Virus record (IMG/VR): IMGVR_UViG_3300007735_000581
Coordinates: 1-29,310 of that record
Source: a virus
Strand: one strand, 5' to 3'
DNA length: 29,310 bases
The notes below the pieces were generated by a model. The model worked only from the letters and a program-made list of their open reading frames with translations, searched no databases and was not told the origin of the DNA. This document shows, one piece after another, positions 7,296 to 13,736 of this stretch (its first letter is position 1; each line of letters begins with the position of its first letter). Made by a program: the position numbers and the translations under genes.

Positions 7296-7327
7296 AACGT
7301 AGTATACACGCGGGTTTGCGCTCGATG
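7296..7327. repeat. Imperfect direct repeat, left copy
   Basis: This segment (AACGTAGTATACACGCGGG and onward to CGATG) matches 7472-7501 (AACGCTAGTATCCATGCGGG and onward to CGATG) with a few substitutions and small gaps. The two copies lie on either side of the AT-rich core. Confidence 0.5.
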
Positions 7328-7471
7328 TGACCAAAATACCCACCATTTTTCAAGAACACTAAGGCTAACTTGAAAACATGAACGACAAGACACACCCAGC
7401 AATACACAAATATATATATCTAAATGAAAATTGTATTTATATATATAGGTATTGTGGACGTGGACATTGCG

Positions 7472-7501
7472 AACGCTAGTATCCATGCGGGTTACGCGAT
7501 G
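7472..7501. repeat. Imperfect direct repeat, right copy
   Basis: Partner of 7296-7327 and in the same orientation. Both share AACG, TAGTAT, GCGGGTT and a final CGATG. Such paired repeats beside an AT-rich tract are common near origins and promoters. Confidence 0.5.
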
Positions 7502-7567
7502 CCCGTGTGTGTGTCCAGTCGTGTAAAGTGGTGGGTATGTGCGAAAATACAACACTTTTACCTCACT

Positions 7568-7589
7568 TCTCCACAATACGTTGTGGAGA
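7568..7589. other. Perfect 9-bp hairpin with UACG tetraloop
   Basis: Arms TCTCCACAA (7568-7576) and TTGTGGAGA (7581-7589) surround TACG, a UNCG-type loop that is very stable when read as RNA on the plus strand. It lies about 28 bases after the stop at 7617 on the minus strand. No U-run follows on either strand, so an RNA-stability or recognition element fits better than a simple terminator. Confidence 0.55.
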
Positions 7590-7596
7590 GATAGTT

Positions 7597-7613
7597 GCGG
7601 ACAGATTGTCCGC
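7597..7613. repeat. 17-bp palindrome, copy 2 of 4
   Basis: GCGGACAGATTGTCCGC has perfect 7-bp arms around GAT. It lies 3 bases beyond the stop codon of the gene at 7617-7823, and its flank GCGAGTTA includes that stop. It matches copy 1 over 23 bases (20 identical). Confidence 0.65.
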
Positions 7614-7616
7614 GAG

Positions 7617-7823
7617 TTAGAGGAGTCGCAGTTGCTTGGACTCGCGCTTGATGGATTCCCACTCGTCCATGGAATCCCGCGCTTGTTGTTCGCGCAGTTG
7701 TGCCTTGTGTTGCATGAGGGCTTTGTGGTTGCGCTTGCCTAGCTCGATCATCTCTACGTACTGTTGGCGTAGCTCTTTCATTTGAGAGAGGGCGTAGTGT
7801 TTGTTCTTAGATGATTTGCTCAT
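7617..7823 (-). CDS. Small coiled-coil hypothetical protein (68 aa)
   Basis: A 68-residue, highly charged helical protein (MSKSSKNKHYALSQMKELRQ) rich in Gln, Glu, Lys and Arg with no Cys, Gly or Pro. The heptad-like spacing of Leu, Met and Ile over residues 11-66 suggests a coiled coil. The start is preceded by a weak GCGAG, with the same ...TAATCATC ATG context as the upstream gene. No family is recognised. It follows a small membrane protein gene by five bases, so the two could act as a pair (inference). Confidence 0.55.
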   Translation of the reverse strand: MSKSSKNKHYALSQMKELRQQYVEMIELGKRNHKALMQHKAQLREQQARDSMDEWESIKRESKQLRLL

Positions 7824-7828
7824 GATGA

Positions 7829-7987
7829 TTACTCGCTTTCTGTGAATAGGAATAGAACACCGCCGAAGCAGAAGCCTGCAAGCACGAGTAGTGCTTGGCG
7901 TAAGTAGTAGCCGTCAGTATCAAAACCAATGGCTATGCCGATACAACCCATGAGGGTGAGTGCGTGGATTATGAATTTGTCGTGCAT
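7829..7987 (-). CDS. Small two-helix membrane protein (52 aa)
   Basis: I place the start at the ATG at 7987 (MHDKFIIHALTLMGCIGIAI) because CGGAG lies ten bases upstream; the longer frame to 8020 would place that site inside the gene. There are two hydrophobic segments, residues about 5-19 and 28-47, joined by a short polar loop (FDTDGYYLRQ), and the protein ends FTESE. It is probably an inner-membrane hairpin. A holin-like function cannot be excluded from size and topology, but its place in the leftward, probably early module makes that less likely. No family is recognised. Confidence 0.6.
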   Translation of the reverse strand: MHDKFIIHALTLMGCIGIAIGFDTDGYYLRQALLVLAGFCFGGVLFLFTESE

Positions 7988-8009
7988 GATGATTACTCCG
8001 ATTGACATG

Positions 8010-8044
8010 AAAAGAAACAACGCAAGGGGCTCGCTCTCTTGCGT
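8010..8044 (-). terminator. Probable leftward terminator
   Basis: Arms ACGCAAG (8020-8026) and CTTGCGT (8038-8044) form a 7-bp stem with an 11-base loop. On the minus strand the stem is followed by TGTTTCTTTT (8019-8010). It lies 32 bases beyond the stop at 8076 and would end or reduce transcription from the promoter at 8547. Confidence 0.5.
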
Positions 8045-8057
8045 CTACGAAAAACTC

Positions 8058-8074
8058 ACGGACAAGTTGTCCGC
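8058..8074. repeat. 17-bp palindrome, copy 3 of 4
   Basis: ACGGACAAGTTGTCCGC lies directly after the stop codon at 8076. With flanks (8051-8078) it matches the in-gene copy 4 (8397-8424) at 24 of 28 bases in the same orientation. Confidence 0.65.
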
Positions 8075-8075
8075 A

Positions 8076-8468
8076 TCAGGCTTTCAGTTGCAGGGTTGTG
8101 AAACGGCGCTTCTCACCAGCGCTGAGTGCTTGCCACTTCTTGAACAATGCCGCGACTGGATCAACCTTGTTGGCAGTAGCTTTGGGAGTCTTAGGCTTGG
8201 GCGCATCAGCCTTGGGGTAACACACTTCCAACACGCGGTTCATAGCACGCTCAGCGTTAGTGTCGCGCTTCACGAACGTCATACCGCGTTGTCCCTGCTT
8301 GATAGGTTCGTTGTCGTGCTTCTTAGAAGCCCACTCCATTGCGAATGGCTTAGCCTCAGCACGCGATGCGATGCCTAACTCCATCAGCCTCACAGCGAAA
8401 CTGGCGGACGAGTTGTCCGCATCATTGAACACAGCGAACACAGCTACACGATTGAATGACTTAGTCAT
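8076..8468 (-). CDS. Basic hypothetical protein, first gene of leftward module (130 aa)
   Basis: I choose the ATG at 8468 (MTKSFNRVAVFAVFNDADNS) because GGAGAG lies six bases upstream; the longer frame to 8624 would run through a promoter and hairpins. The 130-residue protein is basic, with an alpha/beta N-terminus, a Pro/Lys/Ala-rich hinge (residues about 88-101, PKADAPKPKTPKAT) and a helical C-terminus. No family is recognised. As the first gene after a controlled leader, a regulatory or host-takeover role is plausible (inference). The fourth 17-bp palindrome lies inside the coding sequence, encoding residues D-N-S-S-A. Confidence 0.68.
   Translation of the reverse strand: MTKSFNRVAVFAVFNDADNSSASFAVRLMELGIASRAEAKPFAMEWASKKHDNEPIKQGQRGMTFVKRDTNAERAMNRVLEVCYPKADAPKPKTPKATANKVDPVAALFKKWQALSAGEKRRFTTLQLKA
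8404..8420. repeat. 17-bp palindrome, copy 4 of 4 (inside a gene)
   Basis: GCGGACGAGTTGTCCGC has 6-bp perfect arms GCGGAC/GTCCGC. It is within the gene at 8076-8468, about 50-65 bases from its start. Its flanks match copy 3 (24 of 28 bases). Confidence 0.6.
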
Positions 8469-8480
8469 AGATAACTCTCC

Positions 8481-8510
8481 AAAAGAAAAAGCCTCGCAGA
8501 CGGGCGAGGC
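8481..8510 (-). terminator. Hairpin plus U-tract in the leader of the first leftward gene
   Basis: Arms GCCTCGC (8491-8497) and GCGAGGC (8504-8510) give a 7-bp GC-rich stem with a 6-base loop. On the minus strand it is followed by TTTTTCTTTT (8490-8481) and then at once by the ribosome site GGAGAG. It therefore lies between the promoter at 8547 and the first gene. It is a textbook terminator shape placed as an attenuator, or a site needing antitermination. Confidence 0.65.
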
Positions 8511-8517
8511 AACCTCT

Positions 8518-8538
8518 CGGTTGGGCAACCCCCAACCG
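8518..8538 (-). promoter_or_regulatory. First leader hairpin at the transcript 5' end
   Basis: Arms CGGTTGGG (8518-8525) and CCCAACCG (8531-8538) form a perfect 8-bp stem with a 5-base loop. It begins within a few bases of the expected start of transcription at about 8540 and precedes the terminator-like hairpin at 8491-8510 by 7 bases. Confidence 0.6.
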
Positions 8539-8570
8539 ATGCATCTATTATACCACAAGGGGTTGCCAAA
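8521..8570 (-). promoter_or_regulatory. Extended -10 promoter flanked by a 12-bp dyad
   Basis: On the minus strand TGGTATAAT (8555-8547) is a perfect extended -10; no good -35 is seen at 16-18 bp. A 12-bp inverted repeat with one mismatch (TTGGGCAACCCC 8521-8532; GGGGTTGCCAAA 8559-8570) is centred on the -10, with arm centres 38 bp apart. This fits a repressor operator. The promoter would start the leftward module. Confidence 0.65.
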
Positions 8571-8652
8571 TACACTTGACAGTCCCGTATGCCTGTGAGC
8601 CGAACCCCACCCTACCCCCACCAAGCCCTATTGAGCCGTGCCGTGGCGTCAT

Positions 8653-8674
8653 GGTGTGAACACTGTTTCGCACC
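8653..8674. promoter_or_regulatory. Imperfect dyad, possible operator
   Basis: GGTGTGAA (8653-8660) and TTCGCACC (8667-8674) are inverted repeats with one mismatch around CACTGT. It lies between the two transcription units, about 100 bp upstream of the leftward promoter. This is a weak candidate for a regulator site. Confidence 0.35.
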
Positions 8675-8684
8675 CGCAAATCAA

Positions 8685-8712
8685 TTTTTAAAAAACCCGA
8701 CTAACCTATACT
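8685..8712 (+). promoter_or_regulatory. Weak candidate rightward promoter
   Basis: TATACT (8707-8712) follows an AT-rich TTTTTA at 16 bp spacing (8685-8690). The match to a sigma-70 promoter is poor, so late transcription may instead use a phage-controlled promoter or readthrough. No better rightward promoter is visible before 8908. Confidence 0.22.
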
Positions 8713-8769
8713 GTACAAAAACACAGCACCCCTAAAAAATTTTATAAAAATTTGGAAAAACCTCAAGGC

Positions 8770-8803
8770 AAAAAAAAGCCCCACCAGCGTCAACTAGTGG
8801 GGC
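8770..8803 (-). terminator. Leftward rho-independent terminator
   Basis: Arms GCCCCAC (8778-8784) and GTGGGGC (8797-8803) form a 7-bp stem, followed on the minus strand by eight T residues (8777-8770). It faces leftward although the genes to its right read rightward. It would stop antisense transcripts from the structural module before the leftward promoter. Confidence 0.7.
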
Positions 8804-8907
8804 AAAGATGGCAACAATCCATCAAGGAGAAGCAAGGACTTGCGTCGATGCCGAAAAGAAGTGTACACTCTCGCCAACGAGGAAGCAACTGAAAAGGATT
8901 CCTACGC

Positions 8908-9510
8908 ATGTTAGATCACTTGGTGCATTTCGAACCTGAGGTCACCTCTCGGGATGGTTTGATGAAACTGGACGACGCGACGCCCAGTGATACTCTGTCG
9001 GCGCAAGTTGCTACAGAGCAGTGGTTAGCTGAGATGGGCGTGGATGACGACGAAGTAGTCGCTAACCAACAACAGACACAGGCTGCGCGAAAAGCGTTCA
9101 ACGCTGTGACAACCGACGCCACCACCACGGAACAAAAAGCTAGCCTAGCAGAACTAAAAACCCCAGCGGCTGTAAGACATCTGACGGGCATGTTGGCTGC
9201 GTACGACTGGCAGTTTATAGACATGGCGCAGGAAATCAGGGGCTACACGGTAGCTAAACTGGTTGAAGAAACAAAATCCCCCAACGCCAACATCCGCCTT
9301 AAAGCTTTGATCGCTCTAGGCAAGGTTACAGAAGTGGGGCTCTTTACTGAGCAAATTGAGGTCAAGAAAGTTGAGATGACGGACGCTCAAGTTGAGCAGC
9401 GCATCAAAGATAAGTTGGCCAAGTTCATGGGAGTGATAGACGTGGTGGACGTTTCCGAGCGCCCAGACGATAGTCCAGCAGAGAAGAATGATGGGCCAGA
9501 TGGACTTTGA
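8908..9510 (+). CDS. Terminase small subunit
   Basis: A 200-residue acidic protein upstream of, and overlapping, the large terminase gene. Residues about 107-165 (IRGYTVAKLVEETKSPNANI, then RLKALIALGKVTEVGLFTEQ) match the pattern of the C-terminal helical and beta region of P22/Nu1-like small terminases as I recall it. The N-terminal part is acidic and variable. It recognises phage DNA for packaging and hands it to the ATPase/nuclease subunit. The start has AAAAGG eight bases upstream. It overlaps the next gene by 23 bases, so the two are probably translated together. A 14-codon frame (8848-8892) ends just before the ribosome site and could be a leader peptide. Confidence 0.78.
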   Translation: MLDHLVHFEPEVTSRDGLMKLDDATPSDTLSAQVATEQWLAEMGVDDDEVVANQQQTQAARKAFNAVTTDATTTEQKASLAELKTPAAVRHLTGMLAAYDWQFIDMAQEIRGYTVAKLVEETKSPNANIRLKALIALGKVTEVGLFTEQIEVKKVEMTDAQVEQRIKDKLAKFMGVIDVVDVSERPDDSPAEKNDGPDGL

Positions 9511-11041
9511 GCAGTTCACATCCATCAGCAAGGTGGAGATTGAAGCGATTAAAAAAGCGCTTCCCTATATGTCGTTGAGCGACAAGATTGAGCTTCTTGA
9601 CGATATAGAGATCCGCGAACGTCGCGCTAGCCTGACAGCCGCTAAGACGAACATGTTGGGCTTTGCTACATCTGTGTACCCCGGCTTTAAAATTGGCCCC
9701 CATCACAGGAAGCTGGCTAAGATCTTTACGGACGTGGTCGAGGGCAGGAAGAAGCGTGTGATTATCAACATCGCGCCGCGTATGGGTAAGTCTGAGTTCT
9801 CCTCTTACTTGTTCCCCGCATATTTCCTTGGCAAGTACCCCAACAAGAAGATCATCATGGGCACGCACACTGCGGGTCTGTCTGAAGACTTCGGGCGGCG
9901 CGTACGTAACTTGATTGACTCTGATGAATACCGTGATGTCTTTCCTCAAACGCTGGTTGCTGATGACCAAAAGGCTGCTGGTAAATGGTCTACAAGCGCT
10001 GGCGGTCAGTATTATGCTGCTGGTGTCGGGGGCGCTCTTGCTGGTCGTGGTGCTGATCTGTTCGTTATTGACGATCCTCATTCCGAGCAGGACGTTAAGA
10101 TCAATTCGAGACTGGCTTTTGATACCGCATGGTCGTGGTTCCAGACCGGGCCGCTCCAACGTCTGATGCCGGGGGGCGCGATCATTATTGTGATGACGCG
10201 TTGGTCGCTGTTAGACCTGACTGGGCGCTTAATTGACTACCAAGCGAAGAATCCGGACTCGATTCCATGGGAGATTGTGGAGCTTCCGGCCATTTTGAAC
10301 GAGGATGAGGACAACGAGAAGTCGCTTTGGCCCGAACAGTGGCCTCTTGAAAGCTTAAAAGCTACAAAAGCGTCGATTGACCCACGATATTGGAACGCGC
10401 AGTACATGCAGCAGCCCACATCGGAGAACTCTGCCATCGTGAGCCGTAAGATGTGGCGTATTTGGGAGCCGGATGACCCGCCGAGGTGTGAATACATCAT
10501 CCAGTCTTGGGATACGGCGTTTGAAACCAAGAATACATCCGACTATTCCGCGTGTACAACGTGGGGTATCTTCTACAACGAGGAAGAAAATGACTCCCCC
10601 CAGCTTATCCTTCTGGATGCGTTTAAAGATCGCATGGCTTTCCCTGAACTTAAGGTGGTGGCGCTTAAACAATACAAAGAGTGGGAACCCGACGCGTTCA
10701 TTGTGGAGAAAAAGGCATCTGGGGGGCCGTTGATTCAGGAACTCCGGGCATTGGGAATTCCGGTTCAGGAGTTCAGCCCCAGTCGCGGTAACGACAAGAT
10801 GGTGCGTGTCAACGCTGTTGCGGATTTGTTCAGTTCAGGTAAAGTCTGGGCACCCGACACACGCTGGGCAAGAGAAGTGATTGAAGAGTTGGCCGCGTTC
10901 CCAGTTGGGGAGCACGACGACTTCGTGGATACGACAACACAGGCGCTGCTACGCTTTAGGCAAGGTGGCTTTATCAGTTTAGACACGGACGAGAAAGACG
11001 ACCTTGCGCTCTTTCACCGTAAAAAATACGAATACTACTAG
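9488..11041 (+). CDS. Terminase large subunit (packaging ATPase/nuclease)
   Basis: A 517-residue large terminase. The ATPase domain has Walker A APRMGKS at residues 96-102, Walker B LFVIDDP at 191-197 and a coupling motif MTRWS at 236-240. The RNase-H-like nuclease domain has WDTAFE (341-346), a conserved Glu in VEKKASG (406-412) and HDDFVD (476-481), giving the expected acidic cluster. It pumps DNA into the prohead through the portal and cuts it. The length is normal for the family. The start could be Met1, Met2 or Met5, all preceded by GAGAAG. It is followed after nine bases by the portal gene, the usual arrangement. Confidence 0.97.
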   Translation: MMGQMDFEQFTSISKVEIEAIKKALPYMSLSDKIELLDDIEIRERRASLTAAKTNMLGFATSVYPGFKIGPHHRKLAKIFTDVVEGRKKRVIINIAPRMGKSEFSSYLFPAYFLGKYPNKKIIMGTHTAGLSEDFGRRVRNLIDSDEYRDVFPQTLVADDQKAAGKWSTSAGGQYYAAGVGGALAGRGADLFVIDDPHSEQDVKINSRLAFDTAWSWFQTGPLQRLMPGGAIIIVMTRWSLLDLTGRLIDYQAKNPDSIPWEIVELPAILNEDEDNEKSLWPEQWPLESLKATKASIDPRYWNAQYMQQPTSENSAIVSRKMWRIWEPDDPPRCEYIIQSWDTAFETKNTSDYSACTTWGIFYNEEENDSPQLILLDAFKDRMAFPELKVVALKQYKEWEPDAFIVEKKASGGPLIQELRALGIPVQEFSPSRGNDKMVRVNAVADLFSSGKVWAPDTRWAREVIEELAAFPVGEHDDFVDTTTQALLRFRQGGFISLDTDEKDDLALFHRKKYEYY

Positions 11042-11049
11042 GACTACAC

Positions 11050-13545
11050 ATGGCAACGAACATTGACAAAGCGCTGTACCAACAACCAATGGGCATTGAC
11101 GCGCTGGGCGAACAAGAATCACCACTAGAGATTGAGATTGTTGATCCCGAAGAAGTCACCATTGGCATGGACGGGGTGGAGATCACCATCACGCCCGGAG
11201 AAGATGACGGCGAAGAAGGGTTCAGTGATAACTTGGCCGAGTACATAAAAGACGGTGCCTTGCAGTCGCTGGCTGGGGACTTGGTGTCTGACATTGACAA
11301 CGACAAGAATGGCCGCAAGGATTGGGAGAAGACATACGTTGATGGTCTGAAGCTGCTTGGCTTGCAGATTGAGGAAAGAACGGAACCTTGGAACGGCGCA
11401 TGCGGCGTGTTCCATCCCATGATTACAGAAGCGGTTGTGCGCTTCCAAGCAGAGACAATCACTGAGACGTTCCCAGCCCAAGGGCCTGTGCGTAGCAAAC
11501 TCATCGGCAAAGAAACGCCAGAGATGAAAGAGATTGCGATCAATGTCGAAGACGACATGAATTACGAGTTGACGGAAGTCATGACGGAGTACCGCGCTGA
11601 ACACGAGCGCATGCTCTGGTCACTGCCAGCCACAGGCTCAGCATTTAAGAAGGTCTACTACGATCCCAATTTGGGACGTCAGGTGTCGATGTTTATTCCT
11701 GCGGAAGATATGTACCTACCGTACGGCACAACGGACTTAGACACTTGCTACCGCATCACGCACGTCATGCGCAAGACCAAGAACGAGATCATCAAACTAC
11801 AGCAGGCGGGCTTCTACCTTGACATCGAGTTGCCCGACTCACCGAAAGAGTTGACCGACATTCAGAAAGCCAAGGACAAAGAGACTGGCTTTAGTGACTT
11901 GAACGACGACCGCTACACACTGTATGAGTGCCATGTGGACTTGAACCTTGAAGGTTACGAAGACAAGGACGACTCTGGCGAAGATACCGGCATCATGTTG
12001 CCGTACGTTGTCACGTTGATTAAAGGCACTAACAACATCTTGTCAATCCGCCGCAACTGGAACGAAGACGATGACCTCCGACTTAAACGCCAGCACTTTG
12101 TGCACTACCAATATATCCCGGGTTTTGGAGCTTACGGCTTCGGGCTTTTCCATCTTATCGGAGGCTTTGCTAAATCCGCTACATCCCTCATGCGACAACT
12201 TGTCGATGCAGGAACCCTATCTAATTTGCCCGGCGGACTCAAGACACGGGGCCTGCGCATCAAAGGTGACGACACACCAATCGCACCCGGAGAGTTCCGT
12301 GACGTAGACGTTGGCTCGGGCACGATCCGCGACAACATCTTGCCGCTGCCATACAAAGAGCCAAGCGCTACGCTGTTTAACTTGATGCAGACCATCGTTG
12401 ATGAAGGCCGCCGCTTTGCTGCGACTGCTGACATGAAGGTGTCTGACATGTCTGCGCAGGCCCCCGTGGGTACGACGTTGGCACTGCTTGAGCGTCAGTT
12501 AAAAGTGATGACGGCTGTTCAGGCGCGTGTGCACTTCGCATTGAAGCAAGAGTTCAAACTCTTGAAGAACATCATCCGCGACTACACCGACGCTGACTAC
12601 ACATACACACCCGAGTACGGCACTCGCAAAGCTAAGAAAGCCGACTATGACTTGGTGGACATCATCCCCGTGTCAGACCCCAACGCTGCGACCATGTCTC
12701 AGCGCGTTATCCAGTACCAAGCCGTCATTCAGATGGCGCAGATGGCTCCGGACATTTACAACTTGCCCGAACTTCATCGCGGTATGTTGAACGTGTTGGG
12801 TATCAAGAACGCTGAGAAGCTGGTGCCAATTGAGGACGATCAGAAACCGATTGATCCCGTGCAGGAAAACCAGAACGCACTTAAAGGCAAACCCCTCAAA
12901 GCGTTCTTGCATCAAGATCACGCTTCTCACATTCAAGTGCACATGATGCTGCTTCAAGACCCGATGATGCAGCAGTTCATTGGCCAGAACCCACAAGCTC
13001 CCAAGATCATGGGTGCTATTACGGCGCACATTGCAGAGCACGTTGGTTACCAGATGCGCCAGCAAATTGAGCAGCAGTTGGGTATGCCACTGCCTCCCGA
13101 AGACGAGAAATTGCCACCAGAGATTGAGATTGCTCTGTCCGGCATGATGGCTCAAGCGGCCAATCAGGTAATGATGCAGAACAAAGCCAAGGCTGCGCAG
13201 ATGCAGGCACAGCAACAAATGCAAGACCCCGTGTTGCAGTTGCAGATGCAGGAGCTTCAACTCAAAGGCCAAGAGCTGGAGTTGAAGAAACAGAAGATCA
13301 TGATGGACGCTGCTGCCAAGGCCGACGCACAGGCTTTGAAAGAGCAAGAAGTCAGCGGCAAACTGGAGTTGGAAGCTCTTCGCACAGGTGCGCAAATCAA
13401 AGAGAGCGAATTTAAGCAACAGTTTGAACAAGAACGTGCTGGCATCCAAATAGGTGCTGACATCGCAAAGAGTAAAGCCCAGATGGACTTACAAGCGCGC
13501 ACTGCTGCGCTCCCAAATAGCAGGAACCAAGGTTCTAGAAAATGA
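11050..13545 (+). CDS. Portal protein (P22-like, 831 aa)
   Basis: An 831-residue protein directly after the large terminase. After an acidic N-terminus (residues 24-60) comes a portal core with conserved features such as EPWNGACGVFHPMITEAVV (about 117-135), PAEDMYLPYG (217-226) and AQAPVGTTLALLE (472-484). The C-terminal 170 residues are rich in Gln, Met, Ala and Lys and form a long coiled-coil barrel like that of the P22 portal (established for that family). Twelve copies form the ring at one capsid vertex through which DNA passes. Its size, greater than the usual 500-residue portals, favours the P22-like group. Its stop overlaps the next start (ATGATCC / TGA). Confidence 0.93.
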   Translation: MATNIDKALYQQPMGIDALGEQESPLEIEIVDPEEVTIGMDGVEITITPGEDDGEEGFSDNLAEYIKDGALQSLAGDLVSDIDNDKNGRKDWEKTYVDGLKLLGLQIEERTEPWNGACGVFHPMITEAVVRFQAETITETFPAQGPVRSKLIGKETPEMKEIAINVEDDMNYELTEVMTEYRAEHERMLWSLPATGSAFKKVYYDPNLGRQVSMFIPAEDMYLPYGTTDLDTCYRITHVMRKTKNEIIKLQQAGFYLDIELPDSPKELTDIQKAKDKETGFSDLNDDRYTLYECHVDLNLEGYEDKDDSGEDTGIMLPYVVTLIKGTNNILSIRRNWNEDDDLRLKRQHFVHYQYIPGFGAYGFGLFHLIGGFAKSATSLMRQLVDAGTLSNLPGGLKTRGLRIKGDDTPIAPGEFRDVDVGSGTIRDNILPLPYKEPSATLFNLMQTIVDEGRRFAATADMKVSDMSAQAPVGTTLALLERQLKVMTAVQARVHFALKQEFKLLKNIIRDYTDADYTYTPEYGTRKAKKADYDLVDIIPVSDPNAATMSQRVIQYQAVIQMAQMAPDIYNLPELHRGMLNVLGIKNAEKLVPIEDDQKPIDPVQENQNALKGKPLKAFLHQDHASHIQVHMMLLQDPMMQQFIGQNPQAPKIMGAITAHIAEHVGYQMRQQIEQQLGMPLPPEDEKLPPEIEIALSGMMAQAANQVMMQNKAKAAQMQAQQQMQDPVLQLQMQELQLKGQELELKKQKIMMDAAAKADAQALKEQEVSGKLELEALRTGAQIKESEFKQQFEQERAGIQIGADIAKSKAQMDLQARTAALPNSRNQGSRK

Positions 13546-13736
13546 TCCAAGACTTCGTACGCGTATTACGTGAAAAAATACGCACTGACATGAACAACTA
13601 TGCCGACGACTTGGCTGGCGGTTCGTGCCGTACTTTTGAAGAGTACCAAAAACTCTGCGGGATTATTCAGGGTCTAGCCCTCGCAGAGCGTTATTTACTT
13701 GACCTTGCACAGAAAGTTGAAGAATCCAATGAGTGA
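13542..13736 (+). CDS. Small conserved portal-adjacent protein (64 aa)
   Basis: A 64-residue helical protein (MIQDFVRVLREKIRTDMNNY). It overlaps the portal gene by four bases (ATGA) and overlaps the next gene by eight. A conserved look (LAGGSCRTFEEYQKLCGIIQ, GLALAERYLLDL) suggests a small head-associated or assembly factor. I recall similar small genes after portal genes in other phages but cannot name a function. It has two Cys residues at 29 and 39. Confidence 0.75.
   Translation: MIQDFVRVLREKIRTDMNNYADDLAGGSCRTFEEYQKLCGIIQGLALAERYLLDLAQKVEESNE

Larger units (their letters stand above)
7201..7616. other. Gene-free, repeat-rich region (candidate origin or control region)
   Basis: No convincing gene is present in 416 bp; the frames that cross it have no ribosome sites. 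Beside the zinc-ribbon gene are three TGGCCCAC repeats at exact 21-bp spacing. A 30-bp imperfect direct repeat (7296-7327 and 7472-7501) and a 10-bp inverted repeat (ATACCCACCA 7336-7345; TGGTGGGTAT 7529-7538) flank an AT-rich core rich in TATATA (about 7408-7447). A perfect 9-bp hairpin lies at 7568-7589 and a 17-bp palindrome at 7597-7613. This layout fits a replication origin or a complex control region. Confidence 0.55.

Noticed and set aside
7223-7576. Minus-strand frame (117 codons) and shorter ones through the gene-free region
   Set aside because: They run through the repeats and AT-rich tract, lack ribosome sites, and have Tyr/His/Val-rich low-quality translations.
8848-8892. 14-codon frame MPKRSVHSRQRGSN before the small terminase
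   Set aside because: A ribosome-like AAGGA is present and it ends just before the terminase start, so a leader peptide is possible, but it is too short to support from this sequence alone.
9425-10159. Long minus-strand frame (244 codons)
   Set aside because: Antisense of the conserved ATPase domain of the large terminase; no ribosome site or family match.
12191-12205. CGACAACTTGTCG in the portal gene as a fifth copy of the 17-bp palindrome
   Set aside because: Only a 13-base palindrome with different outer bases and no shared flanks; consistent with chance inside a conserved coding region.
12673-13449. Long minus-strand frame (258 codons)
   Set aside because: Antisense of the Gln/Met-rich portal C-terminus; Leu/His-rich composition, no ribosome site, no neighbours on that strand.
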